A stretch of 13,412 bases of DNA from an uncultured Eubacteriales bacterium (GTDB lineage Bacteria > Bacillota > Clostridia > Oscillospirales > Oscillospiraceae). A program made the translations under genes and the position numbers. This document shows, piece by piece, positions 1 through 6,798 of the stretch (its first letter is position 1; each line of letters opens with the position of its first letter). The notes beneath the pieces are model-generated. The model was given only the letters and a program-made list of their open reading frames with translations, searched no databases and was not told where the DNA came from. Where the stretch lies: NCBI GenBank assembly GCA_902475455.1, contig CABRZO010000049.1, forward strand, positions 1 through 13,412, in the 5' to 3' direction.

Positions 1-56
1 CTGGCCACCAAAGCCGTTGGGGCCGGGGCCACCGGTCTGGCCACTAAAGCCGTTGG
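1..56 (-). repeat. 36-nt tandem repeat in linker of partial zinc-ribbon gene
   Basis: The 20-base block at 1-20 recurs at 37-56 with a single difference (c/t at the ninth base). This gives a 36-nt period that encodes a 12-residue unit beginning N-G-F-(G/S)-G-Q. Only about one and a half units are visible and the array may extend past the left edge. Confidence 0.7.
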
Positions 57-168
57 GGGTGGGAGTATCGGCAGGAGTGGGGTCCTGAGGGGCGGGCTGT
101 TCCGCCGGGCAGATATGGGGCTGACCCGGGATCAGCGGGGCACCGCACTTATTGCAGAATTTTGCCAT
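1..168 (-). CDS. Zinc-ribbon protein with G/P/N-rich linker, partial (C-terminus outside window)
   Basis: Only the first 56 codons are in the window. ATG at 168 is preceded by an AAAGGAG ribosome binding site with about 10 nt spacing. The N-terminus reads MAKFCNKCGAPLIPGQPHIC, a short zinc-ribbon-like knuckle (C5, C8, C20, possibly H18). Unlike its neighbours it lacks a clear fourth Cys, because residues 21-25 are P-A-E-Q-P. A Pro/Gly/Asn-rich linker follows with a repeated NGF(S/G)GQ motif in a 12-residue period, running off the edge. It lies 27 nt downstream of the TcaA-like gene on the same strand, so it is probably the fifth gene of that operon. By analogy with its neighbours a TM helix may follow, but that part is not visible. 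Function unknown; proteins with such heads are usually cytoplasmic or membrane-anchored with an inside N-terminus. Confidence 0.75.
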   Translation of the reverse strand, partial: MAKFCNKCGAPLIPGQPHICPAEQPAPQDPTPADTPTPNGFSGQTGGPGPNGFGGQ

Positions 169-195
169 GGTTATATTTCTCCTTTCTCGTTGTGG

Positions 196-1620
196 TTACC
201 AATACAGGTTCCAGACGTTGGCGGGGATCCAGTTTCCATCCTGATAGAGGAATTCCAGAGATATGGAACCGTAGCTCTGGTTGGTGTCGGTACTCTGCAG
301 ATAGGAGTTTTCCAGCCAGGCTGATTCATAGGTGGTGTCAAACTCCAATTCCAGATAGGCCCGCAACTGCCCCTCCTCGTCGTAGTAGGAGTAGCAGTTC
401 CACACCTCAAAGTTGGACAGCGTGATCTTCAGCATCCGCCAGTTTTCGGTGCCGAAGAAAGCCTCCCGCATCTCACTGTAATACTCCGGCATCTGAATTT
501 CCAGGGCGTCCCCGGTGTAGCTGCCGGAGATGGCAGAGAAATCGCTATTGGCCAGGGCGGCGTTGAACATCTGCTCCAGCAGGGTCTTGGTCTGCCCCTC
601 CAGCTGATTCTGGAGGTTCTCCGTCACGGCCACATCCCCGGCATAGAGGTAATCATCGCTTTGCCATACCTCATAGCTCTGGCTCTGGCTGCCCAGGGGG
701 GTAACCACGGTGAAGTCATGGGTGCCCACAAAGAGATCCAGACTATATACATCGGTGGCCTCCCAGTGCTCCACGCACATGCTCTCATCCGCCACCAGGC
801 CGTCCACTACCAGGGTGGCCCCGGTGGGCACCTCCACCTGGAACCCCCGGGCCAGGAAGGGCAGATTGTCCACAACCTTCCAGCTCCGGAAGAAGAACAT
901 CTCCCGGCTGTCGCTGCGCATCAGGGTCACGTCCTCGGAATACACCTCCGGGGAGTCCTTGTACACATACTCCACTTCCACTTCCCGGACATAGTCCCCC
1001 ATGCCGCCCTGGTTCTGGTAGTCCTGGTAGTCCCGGTCCTCCCGGGCGGTGAGGTTGGCCAGCTCCCGCTGGTAAATCTCGTACTCTCCCAGGCACCGCT
1101 CAAAGGCCTCCTGGGTCAGGAAGGGGCTGTCCGGCAGATCTGCCAGCTGGCAGATCTGTGCCCAGTCTCCATCCAGCATGGCCCGGAAATACTGCTCTGC
1201 CACCCGGGTGGGACTGGTTCTGCTGCTGCCCACCACGCAGAACACCACAATGGCAATCACCAGCGCCAGGGCCTCCAGGGCGGCGATGATGTGGTTTTTG
1301 CCGGGCTTTTTCATGGGCTTTCTGGGCTGACGGACCGGGGCTGTCCCCGCCACCGAGGCACTCTGGCCTCCCGTCCAGCCTTTAGGGGCACCCTGGGGGC
1401 CCGTCTGGCCGCCGCTCCAGCCCTTGGCTTGGCTTTGGCCACCGCTCCAGCCTTGGGCATTGCTCTCAGTCTCAGGGCGGCTCTGACCGCCGCCGGCTGG
1501 CTGCTGTCCTGCCCCGGTCTGGGGCGGAGGTGTCGGGGCGGCGTTTAATCTGGCGCCGCACTCCTCGCAGAACATGGCGTCATCGGCGTTGTGAAAGCCA
1601 CAACTTGGACAAACCTTCAT
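196..1620 (-). CDS. Zinc-ribbon, single-TM protein of TcaA/YvbJ-like architecture
   Basis: 474 aa. Residues 1-24 form a complete zinc ribbon (C4, C7, C18, C21). Residues 30-108 are a low-complexity linker with three G-W-(S/T)-G-G-Q motifs at about 57, 67 and 81, then a basic stretch (100-109). Residues 110-132 are a TM helix. The roughly 340-residue outer part starts with an NTF2-like segment (RVAEQYFRAMLDGDW, about 139-153), continues through an FQVEVPTGATLVVDG segment (about 260-274) typical of the second domain of TcaA-like proteins, and ends with a second NTF2-like segment (about 340-474). This order (zinc ribbon, TM, extracytoplasmic repeats) is that of Staphylococcus TcaA and Bacillus YvbJ, implicated in cell-envelope stress and glycopeptide response; the exact role here is inferred only. 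An in-frame GTG at 1641 overlaps the upstream stop, but the GGGGGAG site 6 nt before ATG 1620 decides for 1620. Confidence 0.82.
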   Translation of the reverse strand: MKVCPSCGFHNADDAMFCEECGARLNAAPTPPPQTGAGQQPAGGGQSRPETESNAQGWSGGQSQAKGWSGGQTGPQGAPKGWTGGQSASVAGTAPVRQPRKPMKKPGKNHIIAALEALALVIAIVVFCVVGSSRTSPTRVAEQYFRAMLDGDWAQICQLADLPDSPFLTQEAFERCLGEYEIYQRELANLTAREDRDYQDYQNQGGMGDYVREVEVEYVYKDSPEVYSEDVTLMRSDSREMFFFRSWKVVDNLPFLARGFQVEVPTGATLVVDGLVADESMCVEHWEATDVYSLDLFVGTHDFTVVTPLGSQSQSYEVWQSDDYLYAGDVAVTENLQNQLEGQTKTLLEQMFNAALANSDFSAISGSYTGDALEIQMPEYYSEMREAFFGTENWRMLKITLSNFEVWNCYSYYDEEGQLRAYLELEFDTTYESAWLENSYLQSTDTNQSYGSISLEFLYQDGNWIPANVWNLYW

Positions 1621-1626
1621 TTCGCT

Positions 1627-1635
1627 CTCCCCCTT
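1627..1635 (-). promoter_or_regulatory. Ribosome binding site deciding the start of the TcaA-like gene
   Basis: On the minus strand AAGGGGGAG precedes ATG 1620 by 6 nt. It lies downstream of the alternative GTG at 1641, so that GTG is unlikely to be the start. Confidence 0.7.
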
Positions 1636-1637
1636 GT

Positions 1638-2432
1638 TCACTGGCCATTGTACAGGGCCTCATACTCCTGGATCAGGTCCCGGTTGGCAATCTCGTATTC
1701 GTTCAAAATGGAATCCCCTAGGGCATCAAAGCTTTCCCCGTCATAGAGGGGCTGGTACCAGGACTTGGAGCCGAAATAGGCCGCCAGAGTCTCGTCCTGG
1801 AAGATGCGTCCGTGGCGGGCGTAGATCTCATTGCGGGCCAGCCGCAGCTGCTCCGGCGTCAGGGCCGCCACCTGCTCCCGGGTCAGATAGGCGCTGTCGG
1901 AGTTGGGGAAGATGTACTCCCCGGCCTCCGCTGTCTGCTGACCCTCCGGGCTCTGCTGATCCTCCGGGGGCTGCTGGGGCAGGGCCCCCTCCGGGGCCGC
2001 CGCCACAATCTGATCCGGCCCCGGGTCTGCCGCCTGGGTGTCGGCGCTCTCCCCCTGCCAGGTCTCCAGGGTGGCCGGTGCCCCCTCCTGACCCGTGGAA
2101 CGGCCGCCAAACAGCAGGGCCGCCCCGAAAAACAACAGGAAGGCCACCAAGGCCGCCCCCAGAATCAGCGCCGCTGCCCGGCCCGGCTGGGGGGCTTTCG
2201 CCGCCGTGGCCTTGGCCGGTTTCGGGGCCTTTGCCCCCTTGGGAGGCTTTGCCTTCCCCTCCGGTCTGGAGGCCTTGGGGGTCTCCGGATGTTTCGGGGC
2301 CTCAGCCCCTGCCGGGGCGCCCCCGGCGGCCTGGGCCTGCTGCCGCTGGCGCCACTCCCAGGCGTTGCGGCAGGTGGGGCAGAGCTGCTGGCCCTCGGGA
2401 ATCTCCCGGCCGCACATTTGACATTGACTCAT
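1638..2432 (-). CDS. Zinc-ribbon, single-TM protein with C-terminal YARHG domain
   Basis: 264 aa. Zinc ribbon at 1-22 (C4, C7, C18, C21; C-G-R-E-I-P-E-G between the pairs), then an Ala/Pro/Lys-rich linker (30-85), a TM helix (about 86-109), and a juxtamembrane segment with TLETWQG (121-127) and AADPGPD (134-140). A Q/P/E-rich spacer follows. The C-terminal YARHG domain (about 172-261) shows LTREQVAALTPEQLRLARNE, the signature YARHGRIF (205-212), and FGSKSWYQP. YARHG domains are extracytoplasmic and of unknown biochemical function, often in Clostridia surface proteins. ATG 2432 has an AAAGGGAG site about 9 nt upstream. The gene lies 36 nt after the GH3 gene and 17 nt before the TcaA-like gene. 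Its N-terminal half closely matches that of the gene at 3822-4682, whose outer domain is unrelated. Confidence 0.88.
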   Translation of the reverse strand: MSQCQMCGREIPEGQQLCPTCRNAWEWRQRQQAQAAGGAPAGAEAPKHPETPKASRPEGKAKPPKGAKAPKPAKATAAKAPQPGRAAALILGAALVAFLLFFGAALLFGGRSTGQEGAPATLETWQGESADTQAADPGPDQIVAAAPEGALPQQPPEDQQSPEGQQTAEAGEYIFPNSDSAYLTREQVAALTPEQLRLARNEIYARHGRIFQDETLAAYFGSKSWYQPLYDGESFDALGDSILNEYEIANRDLIQEYEALYNGQ

Positions 2433-2468
2433 GGTTTCACGCTCCCTTTCCTCGGGTGTGATGGTACT

Positions 2469-3818
2469 TTATTCCGGCTGGGCCGGGGAAATGATCCCCC
2501 GCTCCAGTTTGGTATACAGGATGCGAAGCACGCTCTCGTCGATCCGCTCCTCGGTGAGCGCTCCGGTGTCCACGGCTTCCAGCAGGCCTTCCACCGCCCC
2601 CTCCAGATCCGAGGGCATCAGCAGCAGATCCATGCCCGCCTGCACCGCCAGCACCGCCGTCTCCCCGGAGGTGTAGGCGTCGGTGATGGCCTGCATGGAC
2701 AGGGAGTCGGTGACGGCCAGCCCCTCAAAGCCCAGCTGATCCCGCAGCAGGCCGGTAGCAATATCATAGGACAGACAGCCGGGGGTATCCTCCCCGGTGA
2801 CTTCCGGCAGCGAGATATGGCCCACCATCACCAGATCCGCCCCGGCCTCCAGACCGGCCTGGAAGGGCAGAAACTCACAGGCTTCCAGTTCCTCCAGGGT
2901 CTTGTCCGACCGGGCGGCGCCGTAGTGGCTGTCGGTGGCAGTATCCCCGTGGCCCGGGAAGTGCTTCAGGGTGCACAGAATGCCGCTGTCTCCAAAGCCC
3001 TCCACGCAGGACGCCACCATCTCGGCGGCCACCTGGGGATCGGAGCTGAAGGCCCGCCGGCCGATCACCGGGTTGTCGGGGTTGGAGTACACATCGGCCA
3101 CCGGGGCGAAGTCCAGGTTAAAGCCCAACTCCCCCAGCTCCTCCCCCAGGGTGAGCCCCACCTGGTAGGCCTGCTCCGGATCACCGGCGGCGCCGACGTC
3201 CGCCATATCCCCAAAGTCCGTGGTGCCCATGGCCGGATTGCTCCCCAGCCGGGCCACGGTGCCCCCCTCCTCATCCACTGAGATGAAGAGCCCCAGGGGG
3301 GAGGCCTCCTGGAGGCCGGAGATCATTTCGATGCACTGGTCCCGGCTCTGCAGATTGTCGGCAAAGTAGATGACGCCCCCCACCGGGTTGGCCTGGATGG
3401 CCTGCCGGGTGATGTCCCCGGTCTGGGTGACGGGGCCCTCCACTCCGGTGAGCTGCTCCGGCGTGACAATGAACATCTGCAGAATTTTATCCCGCAGGGA
3501 CAGCTCCGCCAACAGCTGCTCCGCCTGGGTCTCCAGCGGGTCGGCCTCCTCTTCCGGCGGCGACTGCTGGGATTGGGCGGGCGGCTGCTGGGACTGCTGG
3601 GGCTGCTCCGGCTCCGGGGTTCCGGCGTCATCCAGGACGGTGGAACCGCTCTGGACCGGGGACGGCTGACTGCTCCGGTCCCGGAACAGCCAAAGCCCGC
3701 CGGCGGTCAGGGCCGCCGCCAGCACCAGCAACAGAAGGATCACGGCGATATGCCGCTTTCCCCTCCGGGGCGGCTCTTCCTGGGCCAGCCGCCGCCCGCT
3801 GCGTTTTGTCTGCTGCAT
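2469..3818 (-). CDS. Membrane-anchored GH3 beta-N-acetylhexosaminidase (NagZ-like)
   Basis: 449 aa. A basic cytoplasmic N-terminus (1-22) is followed by a TM helix or uncleaved signal anchor (about 23-45) and a Q/P/E-rich linker (50-95); no lipobox Cys is seen. The GH3 catalytic domain covers about 98-445. VDEEGGTVAR (181-190) matches the substrate-site motif of family 3 hexosaminidases. KHFPGHGDTATDSH (285-298) is the NagZ-type loop whose Asp-His pair (D296, H298) serves as general acid/base. VTDSLSM places the nucleophile at D371. The family removes terminal beta-GlcNAc from muropeptides or glycoconjugates. With an outward-facing domain it would act in the wall space, like Bacillus NagZ, unlike the cytosolic enterobacterial enzyme. 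Start ATG 3818 lies 3 nt after the preceding stop; its ribosome binding site (GAGGG) is inside the end of the upstream gene, so translation is probably coupled. It lacks the zinc ribbon of its neighbours. Confidence 0.93.
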   Translation of the reverse strand: MQQTKRSGRRLAQEEPPRRGKRHIAVILLLLVLAAALTAGGLWLFRDRSSQPSPVQSGSTVLDDAGTPEPEQPQQSQQPPAQSQQSPPEEEADPLETQAEQLLAELSLRDKILQMFIVTPEQLTGVEGPVTQTGDITRQAIQANPVGGVIYFADNLQSRDQCIEMISGLQEASPLGLFISVDEEGGTVARLGSNPAMGTTDFGDMADVGAAGDPEQAYQVGLTLGEELGELGFNLDFAPVADVYSNPDNPVIGRRAFSSDPQVAAEMVASCVEGFGDSGILCTLKHFPGHGDTATDSHYGAARSDKTLEELEACEFLPFQAGLEAGADLVMVGHISLPEVTGEDTPGCLSYDIATGLLRDQLGFEGLAVTDSLSMQAITDAYTSGETAVLAVQAGMDLLLMPSDLEGAVEGLLEAVDTGALTEERIDESVLRILYTKLERGIISPAQPE

Positions 3819-3821
3819 GGC

Positions 3822-4682
3822 TTATCCCTCGAACTCGATGACGTAGCCCACCTTGCCGGACACCTCCGGCAGCACCGTGAGCAGGTCATTTCGCTGGTCG
3901 TTGAAGCTCCAGCCGCTGTTTTCCACATTCCACATGCACAGCACATCCTCCGGGGTGCCGTCCTCATCCTGACCCGAGGGCTCCCCGGGGTACCAGGCCG
4001 CAAAGGTGAAGTCCTCCCCGGTAATCCAGCAATCCGTGCCGCTCCAACCGGCGCTGCCCATACGCCCTCCCAGCCACAGGTAGCGCACTCCGGTGGCCAC
4101 GGCGGCCTGGTCGGCCTGGGCACAGATGGCCTCAAACTCCTCCTGGGAGGTGATGGTGGCCAGGTATCCTCCGGCGGCCTGGGCCCGGTCATTGGCCTCC
4201 TGCCAGCTCACATCCTCCACCACAATCTGATAAGTATGGACCGGCGGGGTGTTCTCCAACACGCTCTGGGCGTCCGGGGCCACGGTCTCAATGGCGTCCG
4301 GCCCCGGGTCGGCGGCGGGGGCCTGGTCTCCCAGGGTTCCCTGCCAGGTCTCCAGGGTCCGGGAGGGGGTGTCAGGCCCCGAAGAACCCCGGTCTCCAAA
4401 GAACAGCGCTACCCCAAAGAACACCAGAAACAAGGCCAGCAGGCCTCCCATGGCCGCCGCCAGGGTGCGCCCCGGCGCTTTGGGTTTGGGGGCAGTCTCC
4501 TGCGCCTCCGGGGACTGGTTTTTTTCGGGGGCATCCCTGTCCGCCCCGGTCTCCGGTTCCGGGGGTGGGGTTTCGCCCTCTGGCTCCCAGCTACCTTGGG
4601 ACTGCTGTTGTTGGGCGTCACACGCCGGGCATAGCCGCTCTCCCTCGGGGATCTCACGGCCGCACTCTTCGCAAAATGCCAT
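3822..4682 (-). CDS. Zinc-ribbon, single-TM protein with C-type-lectin-like domain
   Basis: 286 aa. Zinc ribbon at 1-22 (C4, C7, C18, C21), Pro/Glu-rich linker (30-70), TM helix (about 73-96), juxtamembrane TLETWQG (109-115) and AADPGPD (123-129), then a C-type-lectin-like fold (about 149-285). Fold landmarks are SWQEANDRAQAAGGYLATITS (helix 1/strand 2; 159 on), YLWLGG (201-206), W-Y-P-G-E-P-S (230-236) where calcium-type lectins carry EPN or QPD, and W-S-F-N-D (258-262) near the usual WND. The Cys normally in helix 1 and the Cys of the final strand (Y-V-I-E-F-E instead of ICE) are both absent. Such domains bind carbohydrate or protein; the ligand is unknown, though a glycan would suit the adjacent hexosaminidase. 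ATG 4682 has GAGAGGAG 7 nt upstream. This is the first gene of the operon. Confidence 0.85.
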   Translation of the reverse strand: MAFCEECGREIPEGERLCPACDAQQQQSQGSWEPEGETPPPEPETGADRDAPEKNQSPEAQETAPKPKAPGRTLAAAMGGLLALFLVFFGVALFFGDRGSSGPDTPSRTLETWQGTLGDQAPAADPGPDAIETVAPDAQSVLENTPPVHTYQIVVEDVSWQEANDRAQAAGGYLATITSQEEFEAICAQADQAAVATGVRYLWLGGRMGSAGWSGTDCWITGEDFTFAAWYPGEPSGQDEDGTPEDVLCMWNVENSGWSFNDQRNDLLTVLPEVSGKVGYVIEFEG

Positions 4683-4701
4683 GCTCTCGCTCCTCTCTCC
4701 A

Positions 4702-4726
4702 GGGTCTGGCCCTTGGGGCCAAACCC
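4702..4726 (-). promoter_or_regulatory. Hairpin in 5' leader of zinc-ribbon operon
   Basis: TGGCCC-CAA-GGGCCA forms a perfect 6-bp stem on the minus strand. It is extended by GGGT/ACCC arms across one mismatch. It sits just upstream of the ribosome binding site of the first operon gene. No U-tract follows, so it is not an intrinsic terminator; a role in mRNA stability or translation is possible but unproven. Confidence 0.35.
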
Positions 4727-4765
4727 ACTCCCACGGGAATTTGTTTTGTCTATGAATATAGTTTT

Positions 4766-4794
4766 ATTATAAAATTTAGGCTCTGGTCACGCAA
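4766..4794 (-). promoter_or_regulatory. Sigma70-type promoter of the zinc-ribbon operon
   Basis: On the minus strand TTGCGT (4794-4789) and TATAAT (4771-4766) are separated by 17 nt. It would give a leader of about 75 nt before ATG 4682. It is the only good match in the gap upstream of the operon. Confidence 0.65.
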
Positions 4795-4810
4795 CTGGAT
4801 TTTTGCTTTT

Positions 4811-4838
4811 TTTACCTGCTTGCACCCTCTGATATAAT
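4811..4838 (+). promoter_or_regulatory. Probable recQ promoter
   Basis: A perfect -10 box TATAAT at 4833-4838 has a weaker -35 candidate TTTACC at 4811-4816, spacing 16. It faces away from the zinc-ribbon operon promoter, so the 221-nt gap 4683-4903 is a divergent promoter region with nothing else recognised besides the leader hairpin. Confidence 0.5.
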
Positions 4839-4903
4839 AGATTTAATGCTGCTTTAATGGGATTTTTTCATATTTATTTAATGTTAGGCCAGGAGCGTTT
4901 TTT

Positions 4904-6745
4904 GTGGACAAGTACAGCGTACTAAAACAATATTTCGGCCACCGGGGATTCCGGGAGGGCCAGGAGGGATTGGTGGACTGCCTGCTGTCGGGCCGGGATG
5001 TGCTGGGGGTCATGCCCACCGGCGGGGGCAAGTCGGTATGCTATCAGGTGCCCGCCCTGCTGCTGCCGGGGGTGACGCTGGTGGTATCCCCGCTGATCTC
5101 CCTGATGAAGGACCAGGTCATGGCCCTCAAGGGTGCCGGGGTCCCCGCCGCCTACCTCAATTCCTCCCTGTCCCCGGCCCAGATGGCCACCGTCTACCGG
5201 CGCATGGCCGCCGGAGCCTATAAAATCATCTATGTGGCCCCGGAGCGGCTGGAGAGCCAGGGCTTTATTGCCGCCGCCCGGGGGCTGAACATCTCCCTGC
5301 TGGCGGTGGACGAGGCCCACTGCATCTCCCAGTGGGGCCAGGATTTCCGGCCCAGCTATCGGAAAATCCCCCTGTTCCTCGCTCAGCTGACCCGGCGGCC
5401 GGTGGTGGGGGCTTTTACCGCCACCGCCACCCAGGCGGTGCGCCGGGACATCACCCAGCAGCTGGGGCTCCGGTCTCCCTTCACCCTGGTCACCGGATTT
5501 GACCGGCCCAACCTGTACTTCCAGGTGCAGACCCTGAAGCCCGCCGACAAGCCCGCCGCCCTGCGGAAGCTGCTCGCCCAGCATTCGGGCCAGAACGGCA
5601 TTGTCTACTGCTCCACCCGCTCCGGAGTGGAGCGGGTGTGCGCCGATCTCACCATCCACGGCCTCAACGCCGGCCGCTACCATGCGGGGCTCAGCGAGGA
5701 GGAGCGCTCCCAAAACCAGGACGGTTTCCAATTTGACCGGGTCACCGTCATGGTGGCCACCAACGCCTTTGGCATGGGCATTGACAAGTCCAACGTCAGC
5801 TTCGTCATCCACTACAACATGCCCAAGAGCCTGGAGGCCTACTATCAGGAGGCGGGCCGGGCGGGCCGGGACGGAGAGCGGGCGGACTGCATCCTGCTGT
5901 TCTCCCCGGAGGACATTGAAACCGCCCGGTATCTCATCGAACACGGCAATGAAAACCCGGACCTCACCGAGGCGGAGCGGGCCCAGGTGCTGCGACAGGA
6001 GCGGCGGCGGCTGGAGGCCATGGTGGACTACTGCCAAACCGGCGGCTGCCTTCGGGGGGCCATTCTGGACTATTTCGGCCAGCAGAACCCGGGGCGCTGT
6101 GACAACTGCTCCAGCTGCCTGGCCAAGTTCCGGCTCCGGGATGTGACCCGGGAGGCCCAGATGATCCTGTCCTGTCTGCGGCGGGCGGAGAACGCGCTGG
6201 GGCAGCCCTGTCCCCCGGGGCTGGCCGCCGACATTTTACATGGCAGCCAGCGCGGTGACGTGACGGACCGGGGTCTGGACCAGCTCACCACCTACGGCCT
6301 GATGCGAAACCTCTCCATGGCCCGGATTATGGAGCTGACGGATCTGCTGTCCTCGGAGGGGTTGACCCATCCCACCCAGGAGGGCGGGCTGGATCTTACC
6401 CCGGCGGCGGAGGAGGTGCTCTTTCAGGGCCGGCGGGTACTGATGCCGGTGGAGGACCCGGTGGGGGACAAAAAGCCCCGGCTTTGGGCCAAAAACGCCC
6501 TCCGGGGAGAGGACGCCCGGCTCTTTGACGCCCTCAAGGAGGTCCGGGCCAAACTGGCCCGCCGGGAGAGTGTGCCCGCCTACGTCATCTTCTCCAACGC
6601 CACCCTGTCGGAGATGGCCCGGAGTCGTCCCCGGTCCCGGTTTGACCTGCTGGAGGTCAACGGGGTGGGGGAGCAGAAGGCCCGGCGCTACGGCCAGGCC
6701 TTCCTGGAGGCCATCGCCGCCTTTGAGGAAGGGCGGGACCACTGA
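4904..6745 (+). CDS. recQ: ATP-dependent DNA helicase RecQ
   Basis: 613 aa, full length for a RecQ. It is a 3'-5' superfamily 2 helicase acting in recombination and stalled-fork repair. Motif I MPTGGGKS (37-44), motif II DEAH followed by CISQWGQDFRP (136-150), motif III FTATAT (171-176), motif V VATNAFGMGIDK (284-295) and motif VI YYQEAGRAGRDG (313-324) are intact. The zinc-binding region carries C382, C399, C402 and C405, with C377 nearby. A short RQC/winged-helix region (about 410-510) is followed by an HRDC domain (about 533-610; VPAYVIFSNATLSEMA, then a V-N-G-V-G hairpin). The start is GTG 4904, set by AGGAG at 4891-4895 with 8 nt spacing. It appears to be a single-gene unit ending at a strong hairpin terminator, convergent with the MATE gene. 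Confidence 0.97.
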   Translation: MDKYSVLKQYFGHRGFREGQEGLVDCLLSGRDVLGVMPTGGGKSVCYQVPALLLPGVTLVVSPLISLMKDQVMALKGAGVPAAYLNSSLSPAQMATVYRRMAAGAYKIIYVAPERLESQGFIAAARGLNISLLAVDEAHCISQWGQDFRPSYRKIPLFLAQLTRRPVVGAFTATATQAVRRDITQQLGLRSPFTLVTGFDRPNLYFQVQTLKPADKPAALRKLLAQHSGQNGIVYCSTRSGVERVCADLTIHGLNAGRYHAGLSEEERSQNQDGFQFDRVTVMVATNAFGMGIDKSNVSFVIHYNMPKSLEAYYQEAGRAGRDGERADCILLFSPEDIETARYLIEHGNENPDLTEAERAQVLRQERRRLEAMVDYCQTGGCLRGAILDYFGQQNPGRCDNCSSCLAKFRLRDVTREAQMILSCLRRAENALGQPCPPGLAADILHGSQRGDVTDRGLDQLTTYGLMRNLSMARIMELTDLLSSEGLTHPTQEGGLDLTPAAEEVLFQGRRVLMPVEDPVGDKKPRLWAKNALRGEDARLFDALKEVRAKLARRESVPAYVIFSNATLSEMARSRPRSRFDLLEVNGVGEQKARRYGQAFLEAIAAFEEGRDH

Positions 6746-6755
6746 ACCAAACAGC

Positions 6756-6796
6756 GCGCCCGCCGCGGATATCAGATATCCGCGGCGGGCGCTTTT
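6756..6796 (+). terminator. Rho-independent terminator of recQ
   Basis: A perfect 18-bp inverted repeat (6756-6773 and 6775-6792) around a single central base is followed by TTTT at 6793-6796. The opposite strand has only a weak T-run, but since the MATE gene ends at 6799 the hairpin may serve both converging genes. Confidence 0.88.
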
Positions 6797-6798
6797 GC

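Noticed and set aside
661..3281. Long plus-strand open frames (661-1548, 1634-2461, 1812-3281) opposite the zinc-ribbon operon
   Set aside because: They are antisense to well-supported genes, have low-complexity Pro/Gly/Leu/Arg-rich products, and lack ribosome binding sites. They result from high GC content.
6756..6792. Perfect inverted repeat as an operator or recombination site
   Set aside because: Its place between two converging stops and the TTTT after it are fully explained by a terminator.
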